A stretch of 59,867 nucleotides of DNA from Veillonella sp. (GCF_015058545.1 NZ_SVCB01000104.1:1-59867), one strand, 5' to 3'. Positions 33,749 through 42,118 are shown, counted from the stretch's first letter. The notes: generated from the sequence alone by a model not told the origin. Program-made: numbers and translations.

Positions 33749-34915
33749 ATGAATTGGAACAATTACATCTCAAAAACAGCACGAGAATTGCCTGCTTCAG
33801 GCATTCGTAAAATTTGGGAGATGGCCTTAGCCATGGACAATGTGCTGTCATTAGGCGTTGGCGAACCGGACTATGCACCACCGCAGAAAGTACTGGACGC
33901 CGCTATCAAAAGCCTCGAAAATAAAGAAACAAGTTATACCAGTAACGCCGGCTTATTACCGCTTCGCACGGCCATTCGCAAATGGTACGGCAAGCGCTAT
34001 GGCGTTGACTATACAGAAAACGAAATGATGCTCACCGTCGGCGCTAGCGAAGCCATCGATTTGGCTATGCGTGTATTACTCGACGAAGGGGACGAAGTCC
34101 TCATTCCGGACCCATCCTATGTAGCCTATGCGGCGGAAGTCAAACTAAATAAAGGCGTAGCTGTCATGGTGCCGACTCATTTGGAAGAAGGCTTCAAAAT
34201 TACACCGGCTGCCATTGAAAAAGCGGTTACTCCTAAAACTAAAGTGTTACTCATGGGTTATCCAAGTAACCCGACCGGCGCCATTTTAACACGGGAAGAA
34301 CTGGAAGGCATTGCGGAGGTTGTGAAAAAACATGACCTCATCGTTGTAAGTGATGAGATTTATTCCGAGTTGACCTATGGTCGCACTCATACGAGCATTG
34401 CCGCTTTACCGGGCATGAAAGAACGCACGCTTATTTTAAACGGTTTCTCCAAAGCTTACGCCATGACCGGATTACGTATCGGTTTTCTCTTGGCTCCTAC
34501 GGAAATCATTGAGCAGGCCATCAAAATTCACCAGTACAGTATCGTGGCCCCGGCTACCCCGATTCAACATGCCGCTATTGTGGCGCTCAACGAATGCGAC
34601 GACAGCGTAATTGCTATGCGTGAAGAATACGAAGCACGGCGCGATTTAATTGTTGCAGGCTTCCAAAAGATGGGCCTTCCCATCGCTGTACCGGAAGGTG
34701 CCTTCTATGTATTCCCTGATATTTCAAGTTGCGGTTTAAGCGACTTTGACTTCGCCGTTCAATTATTACAGCAGGAACATGTAGCCGTAGTACCGGGCTC
34801 TGCTTTCGGCGAATGCGGTAAAGGCCGCATCCGCTGCTCCTATGCATCATCTCGCGAAACCATTCAGGAAGCGCTAAATCGAATCGAACGATTCATTAAC
34901 GGTTTGAAAAAATAA
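33749..34915 (+). CDS. Class I/II PLP-dependent aminotransferase
   Basis: This 388-residue cytosolic enzyme transfers an amino group using pyridoxal phosphate. Fold-type I features: LSLGVGEPDYAPP at the N terminus, YPSNPTGA with the ring-contacting Asn, SDEIYSELTYG with the Asp, the Schiff-base Lys in NGFSKAYAMTG, and a terminal Arg in GRIRCSYASS. It resembles PatA/AspC-type enzymes acting on aspartate, aromatic amino acids or N-acetyl-diaminopimelate; which one is not clear. AAGGAGG lies 8 bases before the ATG. It stands alone, on the opposite strand to its neighbours, with its own terminator. Confidence 0.88.
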   Translation: MNWNNYISKTARELPASGIRKIWEMALAMDNVLSLGVGEPDYAPPQKVLDAAIKSLENKETSYTSNAGLLPLRTAIRKWYGKRYGVDYTENEMMLTVGASEAIDLAMRVLLDEGDEVLIPDPSYVAYAAEVKLNKGVAVMVPTHLEEGFKITPAAIEKAVTPKTKVLLMGYPSNPTGAILTREELEGIAEVVKKHDLIVVSDEIYSELTYGRTHTSIAALPGMKERTLILNGFSKAYAMTGLRIGFLLAPTEIIEQAIKIHQYSIVAPATPIQHAAIVALNECDDSVIAMREEYEARRDLIVAGFQKMGLPIAVPEGAFYVFPDISSCGLSDFDFAVQLLQQEHVAVVPGSAFGECGKGRIRCSYASSRETIQEALNRIERFINGLKK

Positions 34916-34924
34916 AATAAAGCA

Positions 34925-34966
34925 ATAATGCGGTTTGAAGCAACTTATCTTCAAACCGCATTTTTA
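34925..34966 (+). terminator. Terminator after the aminotransferase gene
   Basis: AATGCGGTTTGAAG pairs with CTTCAAACCGCATT across an 8-base loop and is followed by a T run, 10 bases past the stop. It may also end the opposing autotransporter transcript. Confidence 0.88.
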
Positions 34967-35031
34967 TGTCCTAGGATATATTTTATTACAACCAAATTTT
35001 AAGCTTGTATTGCATATCCTTCCATATTTTT

Positions 35032-36786
35032 TTATTTACTCAAACTAGCCTTGAGGGCATCTAATTCTTGGCGTAGCTGAGCAATAATACTATCTTGCGC
35101 ATTATCGCGCGCTTTTAAGGCCTCATTTTCAGCTTTCAAATTCTGCACAGTATCCAACAGATTAGAACGCGTTGTGCCATTGTTTACACCGGGCCCCACT
35201 TTAAGTGAGATACCAGCATTAACCATGCTACCGCTGCCGCCAAAAGTCGTCCCCACGCTAAACATAGTAATACCATTAGGTCGATAAAAAGCGCCTACAG
35301 CCATGGCATTGGCATCCTTGTAATTGCCAACCCCTGCAGCAAAATCCCATCTATATGCCGGATCATAATCCAGCGGGTGCAACGCTGCTAAGGCTGCCGC
35401 ATGAGCCCCCACTTTATTGATTCGGTTATCCAACTGATTAACGCGCGTATTTACATTATCAACTCGATTATTTACACTTTCAACCTGACTATTTAATGTG
35501 TCAAGCTGAGTATCTACCGAATCTAAGCGACCATCCAACGTTGTCACACGGGTATCTAACAGCCCTACATGAGAAGTCAGTTCACCGGTTACTGTATTTA
35601 GCGTTCCCACTTGTGTGTTCAATGCGCCAACCTGTGTATTTATTTCACCGGTTAGTGTATTCAATACGCCTACTTGCGTATTCAGCGTACCAACCTGACC
35701 ATTAAGAGCTGTTACTTTATCATCAGTAGCCTTCAGTTTTGTTTCCGTTGCCAGCCCTTTAGTTGCCGCTTCTAATTGCGCCACGTTAACCGCATCGGTA
35801 GCTTGAGAACCGGCAGCTACACCAATAATTTGACGTGTAACAGGCGCCGCATTGCCATCATCATCGACAGCATTTACATTCCCAATAGAAATTGCATTAG
35901 CCGTTGCTGTCCAGGCTGCACCGGTACGTTCGTCGGTTTTCAAATAGCCGTCTTGACCGGCTGTGCGATCCGCTACAGCGCCACTACCTAGAGCTACTGA
36001 ATCAGTCAAAGTGGCTTCAGCACCATTACCTAAAGCTACTGAATTTTCCCCCGTTGCTACAGCCCCGATACCGATGGCGGCCGAACCTGTCGCCCCTTCC
36101 ATCGTTGTACCACCTAAAGCGGCTAACGAGTTAGTGGCCTTAGCTTCAGAATGCTCACCCATAGCTACAGCCGATCGGCCGCTTGCCACTGACTCCTGAC
36201 CAAAGGCCGTTGCCGCTTCGCCACTGGCTGTAGTTTTTTGACCAAAAGCAACCGAACTTTGTCCCGATGCAGTGCTCTCTGCCCCAAAAGCTGTTGACGC
36301 AATGCCTGAAGCAGTCGTGCTATAACCAAACGCTGTCGCTCTATCACCGGATGCGGTTGTTAAGTGTCCGAAGGCGGTGGCGGTCTCACCGGATGCCAAA
36401 GTTTTTTCACCAAAAGCAGTTGCTTTTACGCCGGTAGCCACCGACTTCAACCCGAACGCAGTAGCTAAATTATTGGCGGCTCGCGATTCGTTGCCCCAAG
36501 CCATGCCATACGAATAGGTTTGGCTTGTTGTAGTTGTATATTCTCCGGTCCAATTCTTGTCAACAGACATACCTGCCGATGTACCTTTGCCTAAAGCCGT
36601 ATTATACCCTGTAGTTCTACTGCTTCCCGTGTTGGTTACATTCGCGTAACTCCCACCCCAATATAAATTATAATTGTCACTTGCCACTAAACTTCCCACC
36701 CATGCTGCCCCTGCAACACTTACACCACAAGTACAGGCAATCGCCGCCAATGCGGCCATCCCCTTTTTGAAAAATGAATAACCCAT
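35032..36786 (-). CDS. Trimeric autotransporter adhesin with coiled-coil C terminus
   Basis: A 584-residue YadA/Hia-type surface protein. Order: signal peptide (1-27, cut near VAGA-AW); head with eight exact 14-residue repeats ending in AFG or AMG (residues about 107-210); more head units to 270; neck at 320-340 (GSQATDAVNVAQL); heptad stalk at 356-458 built of LNTQVG-like units; and the four-strand YadA anchor at 475-532. Unusually, 50 residues follow the barrel and form a coiled coil (541-583), which should lie in the periplasm. No SLH domain follows, unlike the larger paralogue at 55672-59508. It is likely an adhesin or autoaggregation factor. Confidence 0.9.
   Translation of the reverse strand: MGYSFFKKGMAALAAIACTCGVSVAGAAWVGSLVASDNYNLYWGGSYANVTNTGSSRTTGYNTALGKGTSAGMSVDKNWTGEYTTTTSQTYSYGMAWGNESRAANNLATAFGLKSVATGVKATAFGEKTLASGETATAFGHLTTASGDRATAFGYSTTASGIASTAFGAESTASGQSSVAFGQKTTASGEAATAFGQESVASGRSAVAMGEHSEAKATNSLAALGGTTMEGATGSAAIGIGAVATGENSVALGNGAEATLTDSVALGSGAVADRTAGQDGYLKTDERTGAAWTATANAISIGNVNAVDDDGNAAPVTRQIIGVAAGSQATDAVNVAQLEAATKGLATETKLKATDDKVTALNGQVGTLNTQVGVLNTLTGEINTQVGALNTQVGTLNTVTGELTSHVGLLDTRVTTLDGRLDSVDTQLDTLNSQVESVNNRVDNVNTRVNQLDNRINKVGAHAAALAALHPLDYDPAYRWDFAAGVGNYKDANAMAVGAFYRPNGITMFSVGTTFGGSGSMVNAGISLKVGPGVNNGTTRSNLLDTVQNLKAENEALKARDNAQDSIIAQLRQELDALKASLSK
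35413..35721. repeat. 21-bp in-frame repeats coding the autotransporter stalk
   Basis: The stalk-coding DNA is a series of related 21-base units, each coding a heptad such as TLNTQVG or TLDGRLD. Copy number could change without breaking the frame. Confidence 0.7.
36157..36468. repeat. 42-bp in-frame repeats coding the autotransporter head
   Basis: Eight consecutive 42-base units code the 14-residue head repeats (TAFG at residues 109, 123, 137, 151, 165, then VAFG 179, TAFG 193, VAMG 207). Confidence 0.8.
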
Positions 36787-36833
36787 AATACTAATCCCCC
36801 TATAAACTAGTATCCTCTTACCTATATATGCTT

Positions 36834-36863
36834 AGAGGCTGTAATCTTACAATTACAGCCTCT
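36834..36863 (-). terminator. Hairpin between flavodoxin and autotransporter genes
   Basis: AGAGGCTGTAAT and ATTACAGCCTCT form a perfect 12-bp stem with a 6-base loop, 60 bases past the flavodoxin stop and 48 bases before the autotransporter start. No strong T run follows, so it may be a weak terminator or a regulatory hairpin. Confidence 0.6.
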
Positions 36864-36923
36864 AATATGTTTACACAACAAAATTTTGCTATGTACTATT
36901 TTAAGTTATTGTATATTCTAATT

Positions 36924-37343
36924 TTATGCTTCAGCCAAAGCTTTACCGCGTGCTTCGCAGTCTGCCAAAGCAGCATCATCAGGAGCACCGAAAACAGGTA
37001 AGTTATCAGCTACGATTTCAGCACCGGTTGCTTTTACGCGTTCAGCCCAATCTTCGAGCCAAGTACCGCCCCAACCATAGGAGCCGAAAAGAATTACTTT
37101 TTTGCCGGATAATTTAGGTTCCAAAGCTGTGTAGAATGGTTCGAATTCCATTTCTTCCAATTGTTCAGCACCCATATCGGCACAACCTAAAGCTAATTTG
37201 TCGAATGCAACTGCTTCATCAGCGGAAATTTCAGACACGGATTTAACGACTACTTCTTGACCTGCACCGGCAATACCTTTACCGATTGCTTCTGCCATTG
37301 CTTGTGTGTTACCTGTACCAGACCAATAAATTACACCAATCAT
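36924..37343 (-). CDS. Flavodoxin
   Basis: A 139-residue FMN-binding electron carrier. The phosphate-binding loop is seen at the N terminus as YWSGTGNTQAMAEAI, the 50s loop as GCADMGAEQLEE, and the third loop region as LFGSYGWGGTWLEDW. I start at the ATG ending at 37343, with AGGAGG about 8 bases upstream; a frame 7 codons longer includes that site. It follows a DUF3793 gene by 14 bases, a pairing frequent in anaerobic Firmicutes. It can replace ferredoxin under iron shortage in many bacteria; here regulation is not shown. Confidence 0.94.
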   Translation of the reverse strand: MIGVIYWSGTGNTQAMAEAIGKGIAGAGQEVVVKSVSEISADEAVAFDKLALGCADMGAEQLEEMEFEPFYTALEPKLSGKKVILFGSYGWGGTWLEDWAERVKATGAEIVADNLPVFGAPDDAALADCEARGKALAEA

Positions 37344-37357
37344 GTGATTACCTCCTA

Positions 37358-37927
37358 CTAGCATGCCGTTACGGCTACCAAAGACTCTAATTGTTTACCA
37401 TTTAAAAGCTGGGTATGACAGTAATTTCTGCATGCCCGAAAACAGTGAAACGAATGCATGGCGGACATAGGATTGCCATAGACTTTCCATTCGCCGCAAA
37501 GCTTATAGCCCGCGCCTTTCATACGAATAAAAGAGCGTACATCGTGGAGTGGATAGCCCAAGAACAGACCGATTTCATGAGGAAAGTCCATCCGTTCTTC
37601 CAAACGACCTTTTAAGCGTTCAAACCACGTTTCCAAAGATTCTGTCGGCAAATAGCCGTAGAGTTTTAAAAACGCAGCATGTTCGGGACGACGTAAATAT
37701 TCCTCTAACATTCGTTTGCGGAACACCAACAATAATCTTCGCCGATCGCAATGACACAGTTCATAAAAGAACAAACCGCGATCATTAAATTTCTCATTAT
37801 ACGCCGACAAAGCCGTTGTCAAATGCAAATCCATATCTCGTAGAATGGCCACAAGATTCGCCACCTTGATTCCCCGTATTGCCGGCGCACAATGATAACC
37901 GATAATAGAATCTATTTCGCTTACCAT
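37358..37927 (-). CDS. DUF3793 family protein
   Basis: A 189-residue soluble protein of the DUF3793 family, seen next to flavodoxin in many anaerobic Firmicutes. Recognised features are YHCAPAIRGIKVANLV at the N terminus, FDPHEIGLFLGYPLHDV-like sequence (here DFPHEIGLFLGYPLHDVRSF near residue 113) and a Cys-containing C terminus (CFRACRNYCHTQ). The clustered Cys and His might bind a metal or haem, but that is a guess. A strong promoter with a palindrome lies upstream, making this the first gene of a two-gene unit with flavodoxin. Function unknown. Confidence 0.88.
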   Translation of the reverse strand: MVSEIDSIIGYHCAPAIRGIKVANLVAILRDMDLHLTTALSAYNEKFNDRGLFFYELCHCDRRRLLLVFRKRMLEEYLRRPEHAAFLKLYGYLPTESLETWFERLKGRLEERMDFPHEIGLFLGYPLHDVRSFIRMKGAGYKLCGEWKVYGNPMSAMHSFHCFRACRNYCHTQLLNGKQLESLVAVTAC

Positions 37928-38004
37928 AGTTCACCCTGCCTCTCAATGTTTTCAGGAGAACACTTGCTCTCAAGGCTGTCATACTAGTAAATCCGGATTT
38001 ATGA

Positions 38005-38037
38005 ATAGTAGCTTTTACCAAGCTACTATGACTTGGT
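38005..38037 (-). promoter_or_regulatory. Overlapping inverted repeats in the DUF3793-flavodoxin leader
   Basis: ATAGTAGCTT and AAGCTACTAT (38005-38014, 38020-38029) form a perfect 10-bp hairpin with a 5-base loop. ACCAAG and CTTGGT (38017-38022, 38032-38037) form a second stem that overlaps the first, so only one can form. They lie in the 5' leader about 30 bases after the probable transcription start. Confidence 0.5.
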
Positions 38038-38071
38038 TTTAAAATAATTAAGCTAACTATCTTCTTAATTC

Positions 38072-38112
38072 ATCATACAATCAAAGCGCTGTTCTGTCAA
38101 TATAATTGACAG
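38072..38112 (-). promoter_or_regulatory. Promoter with overlapping palindrome for DUF3793-flavodoxin
   Basis: TTGACA (38095-38100), 17-base spacer, TATGAT (38072-38077) on the minus strand. The -35 box lies inside a perfect inverted repeat, CTGTCAAT-ATA-ATTGACAG (38094-38112), a likely repressor or activator site. Confidence 0.65.
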
Positions 38113-38205
38113 TTATTTTCAATTATGAAATTTAAGCAAAGAATCTATAGCTTTCACTTAAACGATAGTTATCGATGTGCACTAAAAGTCTGTAACCTTT
38201 GTAAA

Positions 38206-38250
38206 ACAAAGAGGATGGGGTATCTTTATTGTATACCTCATCCTCTTTTA
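38206..38250 (-). terminator. Terminator after the thioesterase gene
   Basis: AAAGAGGATG and CATCCTCTTT-type arms with further GGTAT/ATACC pairing close a short loop; A and T runs flank both sides. It lies about 200 bases past the thioesterase stop. Confidence 0.6.
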
Positions 38251-38321
38251 AAACGGTAGCCACAGCTACATCTCGGCTCCATTCGGACATTTTTATTGAG
38301 AAAATAATTCAATATTACAGA

Positions 38322-38445
38322 ATTTATGTTTCGTTTTCAACACTAGCGCCATTATATTTCCAACACTAGCTCCACAATGCTTCCGGCACGGCGCTATTAT
38401 GTTTCCGGCTCGACGTCATTATGTTTCCGGCACGTCACCATTAAA
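38322..38445. repeat. Degenerate 22-23 bp tandem repeats
   Basis: Five imperfect units start at about 38322, 38351, 38374, 38396 and 38418, on the theme ATTATGTTTCCGGCACG followed by a C-rich end; a decayed sixth reaches the stop of the thioesterase gene. Apart from this array, the leader hairpins and one terminator, I see nothing else in 37928-38449. Confidence 0.65.
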
Positions 38446-38449
38446 CTTC

Positions 38450-38827
38450 CTATTTTAATTTACTCATGAACTTTTCATTGTTGATAACAAATCGTTCGTG
38501 CGTTCCCTTACCGATACAAGTATCACCTTCATAGGCAGCCACTTCATAGCTGATTTTACGGCCATCCACAGCTGTTACCTTCGCTTCCGCACGAATCTGC
38601 ACCCCCAAAGCTGAGGCTTTATCATGGGAAATACTGAGCGAAATACCAACCGTACCGTCACCGTCCGGTAACTGTCCTTTTAAAGCCGCTACGGCCGCCT
38701 CTTCCATAAGGGCACACATTGCGGGCGTAGCAAATACTTCAAGAGCACCACTTTTCATAGTTTTGGCAATATTTTGCTCATTAACAACGACCGTTGCCTC
38801 ACCTTTTAATCCCACTTCTATACTCAT
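38450..38827 (-). CDS. Hotdog-fold acyl-CoA thioesterase, FlK-like
   Basis: A 125-residue single hotdog-domain protein resembling the fluoroacetyl-CoA thioesterase FlK and its many housekeeping relatives. Catalytic-type residues are visible: Thr and Glu in FATPAMCALMEEAA and His in SISHDKAS, followed by GxxVxxxAKV-type strands. It should split a small acyl-CoA in the cytoplasm; the true substrate is unknown, but propionyl- or methylmalonyl-type esters would be at hand in this organism. AGGAGG lies 7 bases before the ATG. It is a single-gene unit. Confidence 0.85.
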   Translation of the reverse strand: MSIEVGLKGEATVVVNEQNIAKTMKSGALEVFATPAMCALMEEAAVAALKGQLPDGDGTVGISLSISHDKASALGVQIRAEAKVTAVDGRKISYEVAAYEGDTCIGKGTHERFVINNEKFMSKLK

Positions 38828-39013
38828 ATAATATCCTCCTGTGCTTATACCTAATCACCATTAATACGTTTAATGTAATCTCCTACCGGCCAAATACTGC
38901 AGCTACTTCCAACCATTCAACTATGGCAATCTCAACCGGCGATTTGACTATTACATTATCTTCTAAAAACAGTATACTACATTTCAAGTGTGCCTGCTGA
39001 AAATTATTATTAA

Positions 39014-39050
39014 AATGCAAAAGGTCGCCCCTTTCGGGACGACCTTTGCA
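39014..39050 (-). terminator. Terminator after the fumarase operon
   Basis: AAAGGTCG(T)CCC and GGGGCGACCTTT arms with a GAAA-type loop, followed by TTGCATTTT on the minus strand. It lies about 120 bases past the beta-subunit stop. The rest of 38828-39167 shows nothing I can support. Confidence 0.8.
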
Positions 39051-39167
39051 GCGAGTATAAAATTGTAACCTCATATGGCTCACCCTTATGCATCGCAATT
39101 AGCAGTAAACGATGTATACGGTTAGCACCATGACTGGGTTAATAACTAATTAAGTGTAAACGAATGC

Positions 39168-39785
39168 TTATTTAATGAAGCTTACGTGTTTGTTAATTTC
39201 AGCAAGCACTTTTTCTTTCGTTTCGTTGTATTCCACTTTTTTCTGTTCGAACCAGTTATTACCATAGGTGTCGATGGATACGATCAATGGGCCGAATTCT
39301 TTAACACGGCAAGTCCACAATGTTTCCGGCATGCCTAATTCTTTCCAGTTGGCCTGTTCGATTTCTTCTACTTCCGTAGCAGCCAATACAGCATTACCGG
39401 CCGGGAATACTAAATGTAAGGCTTTGAATTCCTGACAAGCTTTTTGAGTGCCCGGGCCCATACCGCCTTTACCGACGATGAGACGCACACCGGTATGTTT
39501 TACGAAGTCGTATTCGAATTTTTCCATACGCATACTGGTTGTAGGACCTACGGAAATCATTTCGTATTTACCGTTAGCTTCGTCGATAGTTTTTACAATC
39601 GGACCGGCGTGCAAAATAGCACCGTTGCGAACGTCAACCGGTAGTTCACGACCGTATTCAATCAAACGGCGATGAGCAACGTCACGGCAAGTTGTAATGT
39701 GACCTGTTAAATATACGATATCACCGGCTTTAATGCCTTCTAAATCTTCTGCAGAAATCGGTGTTGTTAAGATTTTCTTTTCCAT
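39168..39785 (-). CDS. Class I fumarase beta subunit
   Basis: This 205-residue protein is the C-terminal (beta) half of two-subunit class I fumarase or tartrate dehydratase. Seen are GDIVYLTGHITTCRDVAHRRL near residue 25, GPTTSMRME, and KGGMGPGTQKAC, which shape the substrate pocket. The start codon overlaps the stop of the alpha-subunit gene by one base (TAATG), so both are made together. Fumarate/malate interconversion fits the metabolism; tartrate cannot be excluded. Confidence 0.92.
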   Translation of the reverse strand: MEKKILTTPISAEDLEGIKAGDIVYLTGHITTCRDVAHRRLIEYGRELPVDVRNGAILHAGPIVKTIDEANGKYEMISVGPTTSMRMEKFEYDFVKHTGVRLIVGKGGMGPGTQKACQEFKALHLVFPAGNAVLAATEVEEIEQANWKELGMPETLWTCRVKEFGPLIVSIDTYGNNWFEQKKVEYNETKEKVLAEINKHVSFIK

Positions 39786-40684
39786 TAGTATTTCACCCCA
39801 CTATGCGATAAAACTGTACATTGACCATCTTTAGTAAATACTAAGTGACCACGACGATGATTCCAGCAACCTACGTTAACAGCCACACTCAATACGGAAG
39901 GATGACGAGTACCGTTTTCGATATTAACACCCATAACGGATTTGTCGCCGCCCATACCTTGCGGTCCTAAATGAAGGGCATTGATGCCGTCTTCCAACAA
40001 TTGTTCCATATACGCTGCGTTTTTGTTAGGATTATGAGAACCTACCGGACGCATGATCGCTTTTTTGGAATATAAAGCAGCCGTATCGATGGAGGTTGCA
40101 ATACCTACGCCAACCAATAACGGAGGACATGCGTTTAAGCCGTAAGAAGTCATCAAATCGAGTACGAATTTGGCAACCCCTTCGTAACCTTCGCCCGGCA
40201 TTAAAGTTTTACCGCTGCCCGGCAAGGAACAGCCGCCGCCGGCCATGTAAGGGTAAATTTCTACATCATCACGATCAGGAATGATATCCCAAAGAATGTA
40301 AGGAGCCGTTAAGCCGATGTTTTTCTTCGTGTTAAATTCGTCAAATGTTTCTACACAGTTATGACGCAATGGCGTTTCCTGTGTAGCCTGATAGGTGGCA
40401 TCGCGCAAAATAGTTTCCAATTCACCGATTAACGGAAAGTTGGCACCGCATTTTACCCAGTACTGCAATACGCCTGTATCCTGACAGGATGGACGGCTCA
40501 ATTCTTTAGCCAATTCCATATTTTTGTGCATTGTGTCATAAATCGTTTTAGCTAACGGATTCTTTTCATCCGCTGCCAATTCTTTTAATTTAGCATCAAC
40601 ATCATCCGGCAATACTTTAGAGAAATAGCCTACAAAATCCGCAAGAATTTGAGTCATTCGTTGACTCATTTTTTCCTTATCCAT
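39785..40684 (-). CDS. Class I fumarase alpha subunit
   Basis: This 299-residue alpha half carries the oxygen-sensitive [4Fe-4S] cluster. Cys ligands are visible in SRPSCQDTG, in the ACPPLL stretch and in VGCWNHRRG. GGGCSLPGSGKTLMPGEG is a family signature. AAAGGAGG lies 7 bases before the ATG. With the beta subunit it hydrates fumarate to malate. An SLC13 carrier lies 104 bases upstream on the same strand without a clear terminator, so uptake and hydration of a dicarboxylate may be coexpressed. Confidence 0.92.
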   Translation of the reverse strand: MDKEKMSQRMTQILADFVGYFSKVLPDDVDAKLKELAADEKNPLAKTIYDTMHKNMELAKELSRPSCQDTGVLQYWVKCGANFPLIGELETILRDATYQATQETPLRHNCVETFDEFNTKKNIGLTAPYILWDIIPDRDDVEIYPYMAGGGCSLPGSGKTLMPGEGYEGVAKFVLDLMTSYGLNACPPLLVGVGIATSIDTAALYSKKAIMRPVGSHNPNKNAAYMEQLLEDGINALHLGPQGMGGDKSVMGVNIENGTRHPSVLSVAVNVGCWNHRRGHLVFTKDGQCTVLSHSGVKY

Positions 40685-40788
40685 ACATATCCTCCTTTAA
40701 CTTATGGGATGTACCGATCCCAAATTACAATCTGTACATATAGAAAAACTTAGAAAAATTTTTATCAGAAATGTTTTGCCTCTTAAAA

Positions 40789-42057
40789 TCAAGGGTAAAA
40801 CGGGAAGAAAATCGGTAATAAAATGAGTGAAGTGATCATTGCTAAGATGAGGTAAGGACCACCTACTTTTACATAGTCCATAAAACTATAGCCTGCTACG
40901 TTATATACCATCGTATTCGGCGGACAACCGATTGGTGTAGCAAAGGCTACAGAACCGCCGATAACGGTCGCCATGAGCACCGCTTTCGGGTCGGCCCCAA
41001 CCTGCTGAGCCAAGGCCAAGCTGATTGGCACCAATAAAGCAGTCGTCGCTGTGTTGGACATGAACTGTGTCAAAATAGCAGCGATACAGAATACCACAGC
41101 CAATAACATAAACGGTGAAGGATCATCACCGAGGCTCTGAATAATCGTATCCGCAATCATAGCACCGGCGCCGGTTTTCACAAGAGCCTGCGCCAAAGCC
41201 AAGGAACCTACGAAGAGTAAAATCGTTTTCATATCAATAGCGTTAACGGATACTTTTTCAGAAATCGTGCGCGTCGCTACGAGGAATAAGGCGCCAATCC
41301 AGGCAATGACATGAAGCTTGATGCCCAATTGTGATTCAAAAATCATCCCCAGCACGGTCGCAACCAAGGTACCGGCAGCAAATACTTTGCGCCACATGGC
41401 CACTTTACTGTAATCGGCGTCGGTCGTATATTCGGTAGCCGGCGTATGGGTCGGCTCTTCCGGCAATAATTTATGACCGATTAAAGCGAAGTACGCAATA
41501 CCTACGAGCAATACCGGCAAACCTACCAAGGCATAGTCGAAGAAAGCGAAGGCCAAATTCTGCTGTGCCAAACCAGATTGAGCAATCATGTTGCCCGGTG
41601 AACCGATGAGGCTCACATTACCACCGGCTGAAGCGGCAATAGCTAAAGGCATTAACAGTTTCGTTGCTTTAATGCCGGTGCGCTGCACAAGACCCATGGC
41701 CAGCGGAATCAATACGGCGGTTGTACCCGTATTGGACAAGAACGTCGACATAAGGCCGGTAATACACATTACGGCGATAATTAACTGACGTTCCGTTTTG
41801 GCAAAACGATTGATTAAACCGCCCACCGCATGAGCCACGCCGGTATCGAAAAAGGCGGCCCCTACAATGAACATAGCCATAAAGAGTAATACATTGGAAT
41901 CCACAAAGCCTAAGAATGCTTCTTTCGGTGTGAGCACACCGGTCAAGGTCAAGCAAACGGCTACCGTCATAGCGGTTATGGATAACGGGATTTTCTCCCA
42001 AACGAACATAATAATGGCAAAAACTAAAAGAACTAGGGTTACAATAACACCATCCAT
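40789..42057 (-). CDS. SLC13/DASS family dicarboxylate carrier
   Basis: A membrane protein of 422 residues, paralogous to the carrier at 1935-3233. Sodium/substrate motifs appear as SNTGTTAVLIP in the first half and SNTATTALLVP in the second; the end holds ATPIGCPPNTMVYN. The gene neighbourhood (fumarase) points to fumarate, malate or tartrate as substrate. I start at the ATG ending at 42057, with GAGGAG about 7 bases upstream; the open frame extends 24 codons further over the promoter region. Confidence 0.88.
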   Translation of the reverse strand: MDGVIVTLVLLVFAIIMFVWEKIPLSITAMTVAVCLTLTGVLTPKEAFLGFVDSNVLLFMAMFIVGAAFFDTGVAHAVGGLINRFAKTERQLIIAVMCITGLMSTFLSNTGTTAVLIPLAMGLVQRTGIKATKLLMPLAIAASAGGNVSLIGSPGNMIAQSGLAQQNLAFAFFDYALVGLPVLLVGIAYFALIGHKLLPEEPTHTPATEYTTDADYSKVAMWRKVFAAGTLVATVLGMIFESQLGIKLHVIAWIGALFLVATRTISEKVSVNAIDMKTILLFVGSLALAQALVKTGAGAMIADTIIQSLGDDPSPFMLLAVVFCIAAILTQFMSNTATTALLVPISLALAQQVGADPKAVLMATVIGGSVAFATPIGCPPNTMVYNVAGYSFMDYVKVGGPYLILAMITSLILLPIFFPFYP

Positions 42058-42118
42058 ATTTGACTCCTCTCGTACATTACAACGAATTGGTGATACTGTG
42101 AATGCATTCGATACTTTC

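Noticed and set aside
35963..36199. Repetitive open frames on the plus strand opposite the short autotransporter head
   Set aside because: Their repeats simply mirror the 42-base head repeats on the coding strand.
38322..38445. Possible CRISPR array
   Set aside because: Units are contiguous and degenerate, with no unique spacers and no cas genes in the window.
38883..39098. A 71-codon open frame on the minus strand between the thioesterase and fumarase genes
   Set aside because: Its first half runs through the fumarase terminator hairpin, it has no ribosome binding site, and the product resembles nothing I know.
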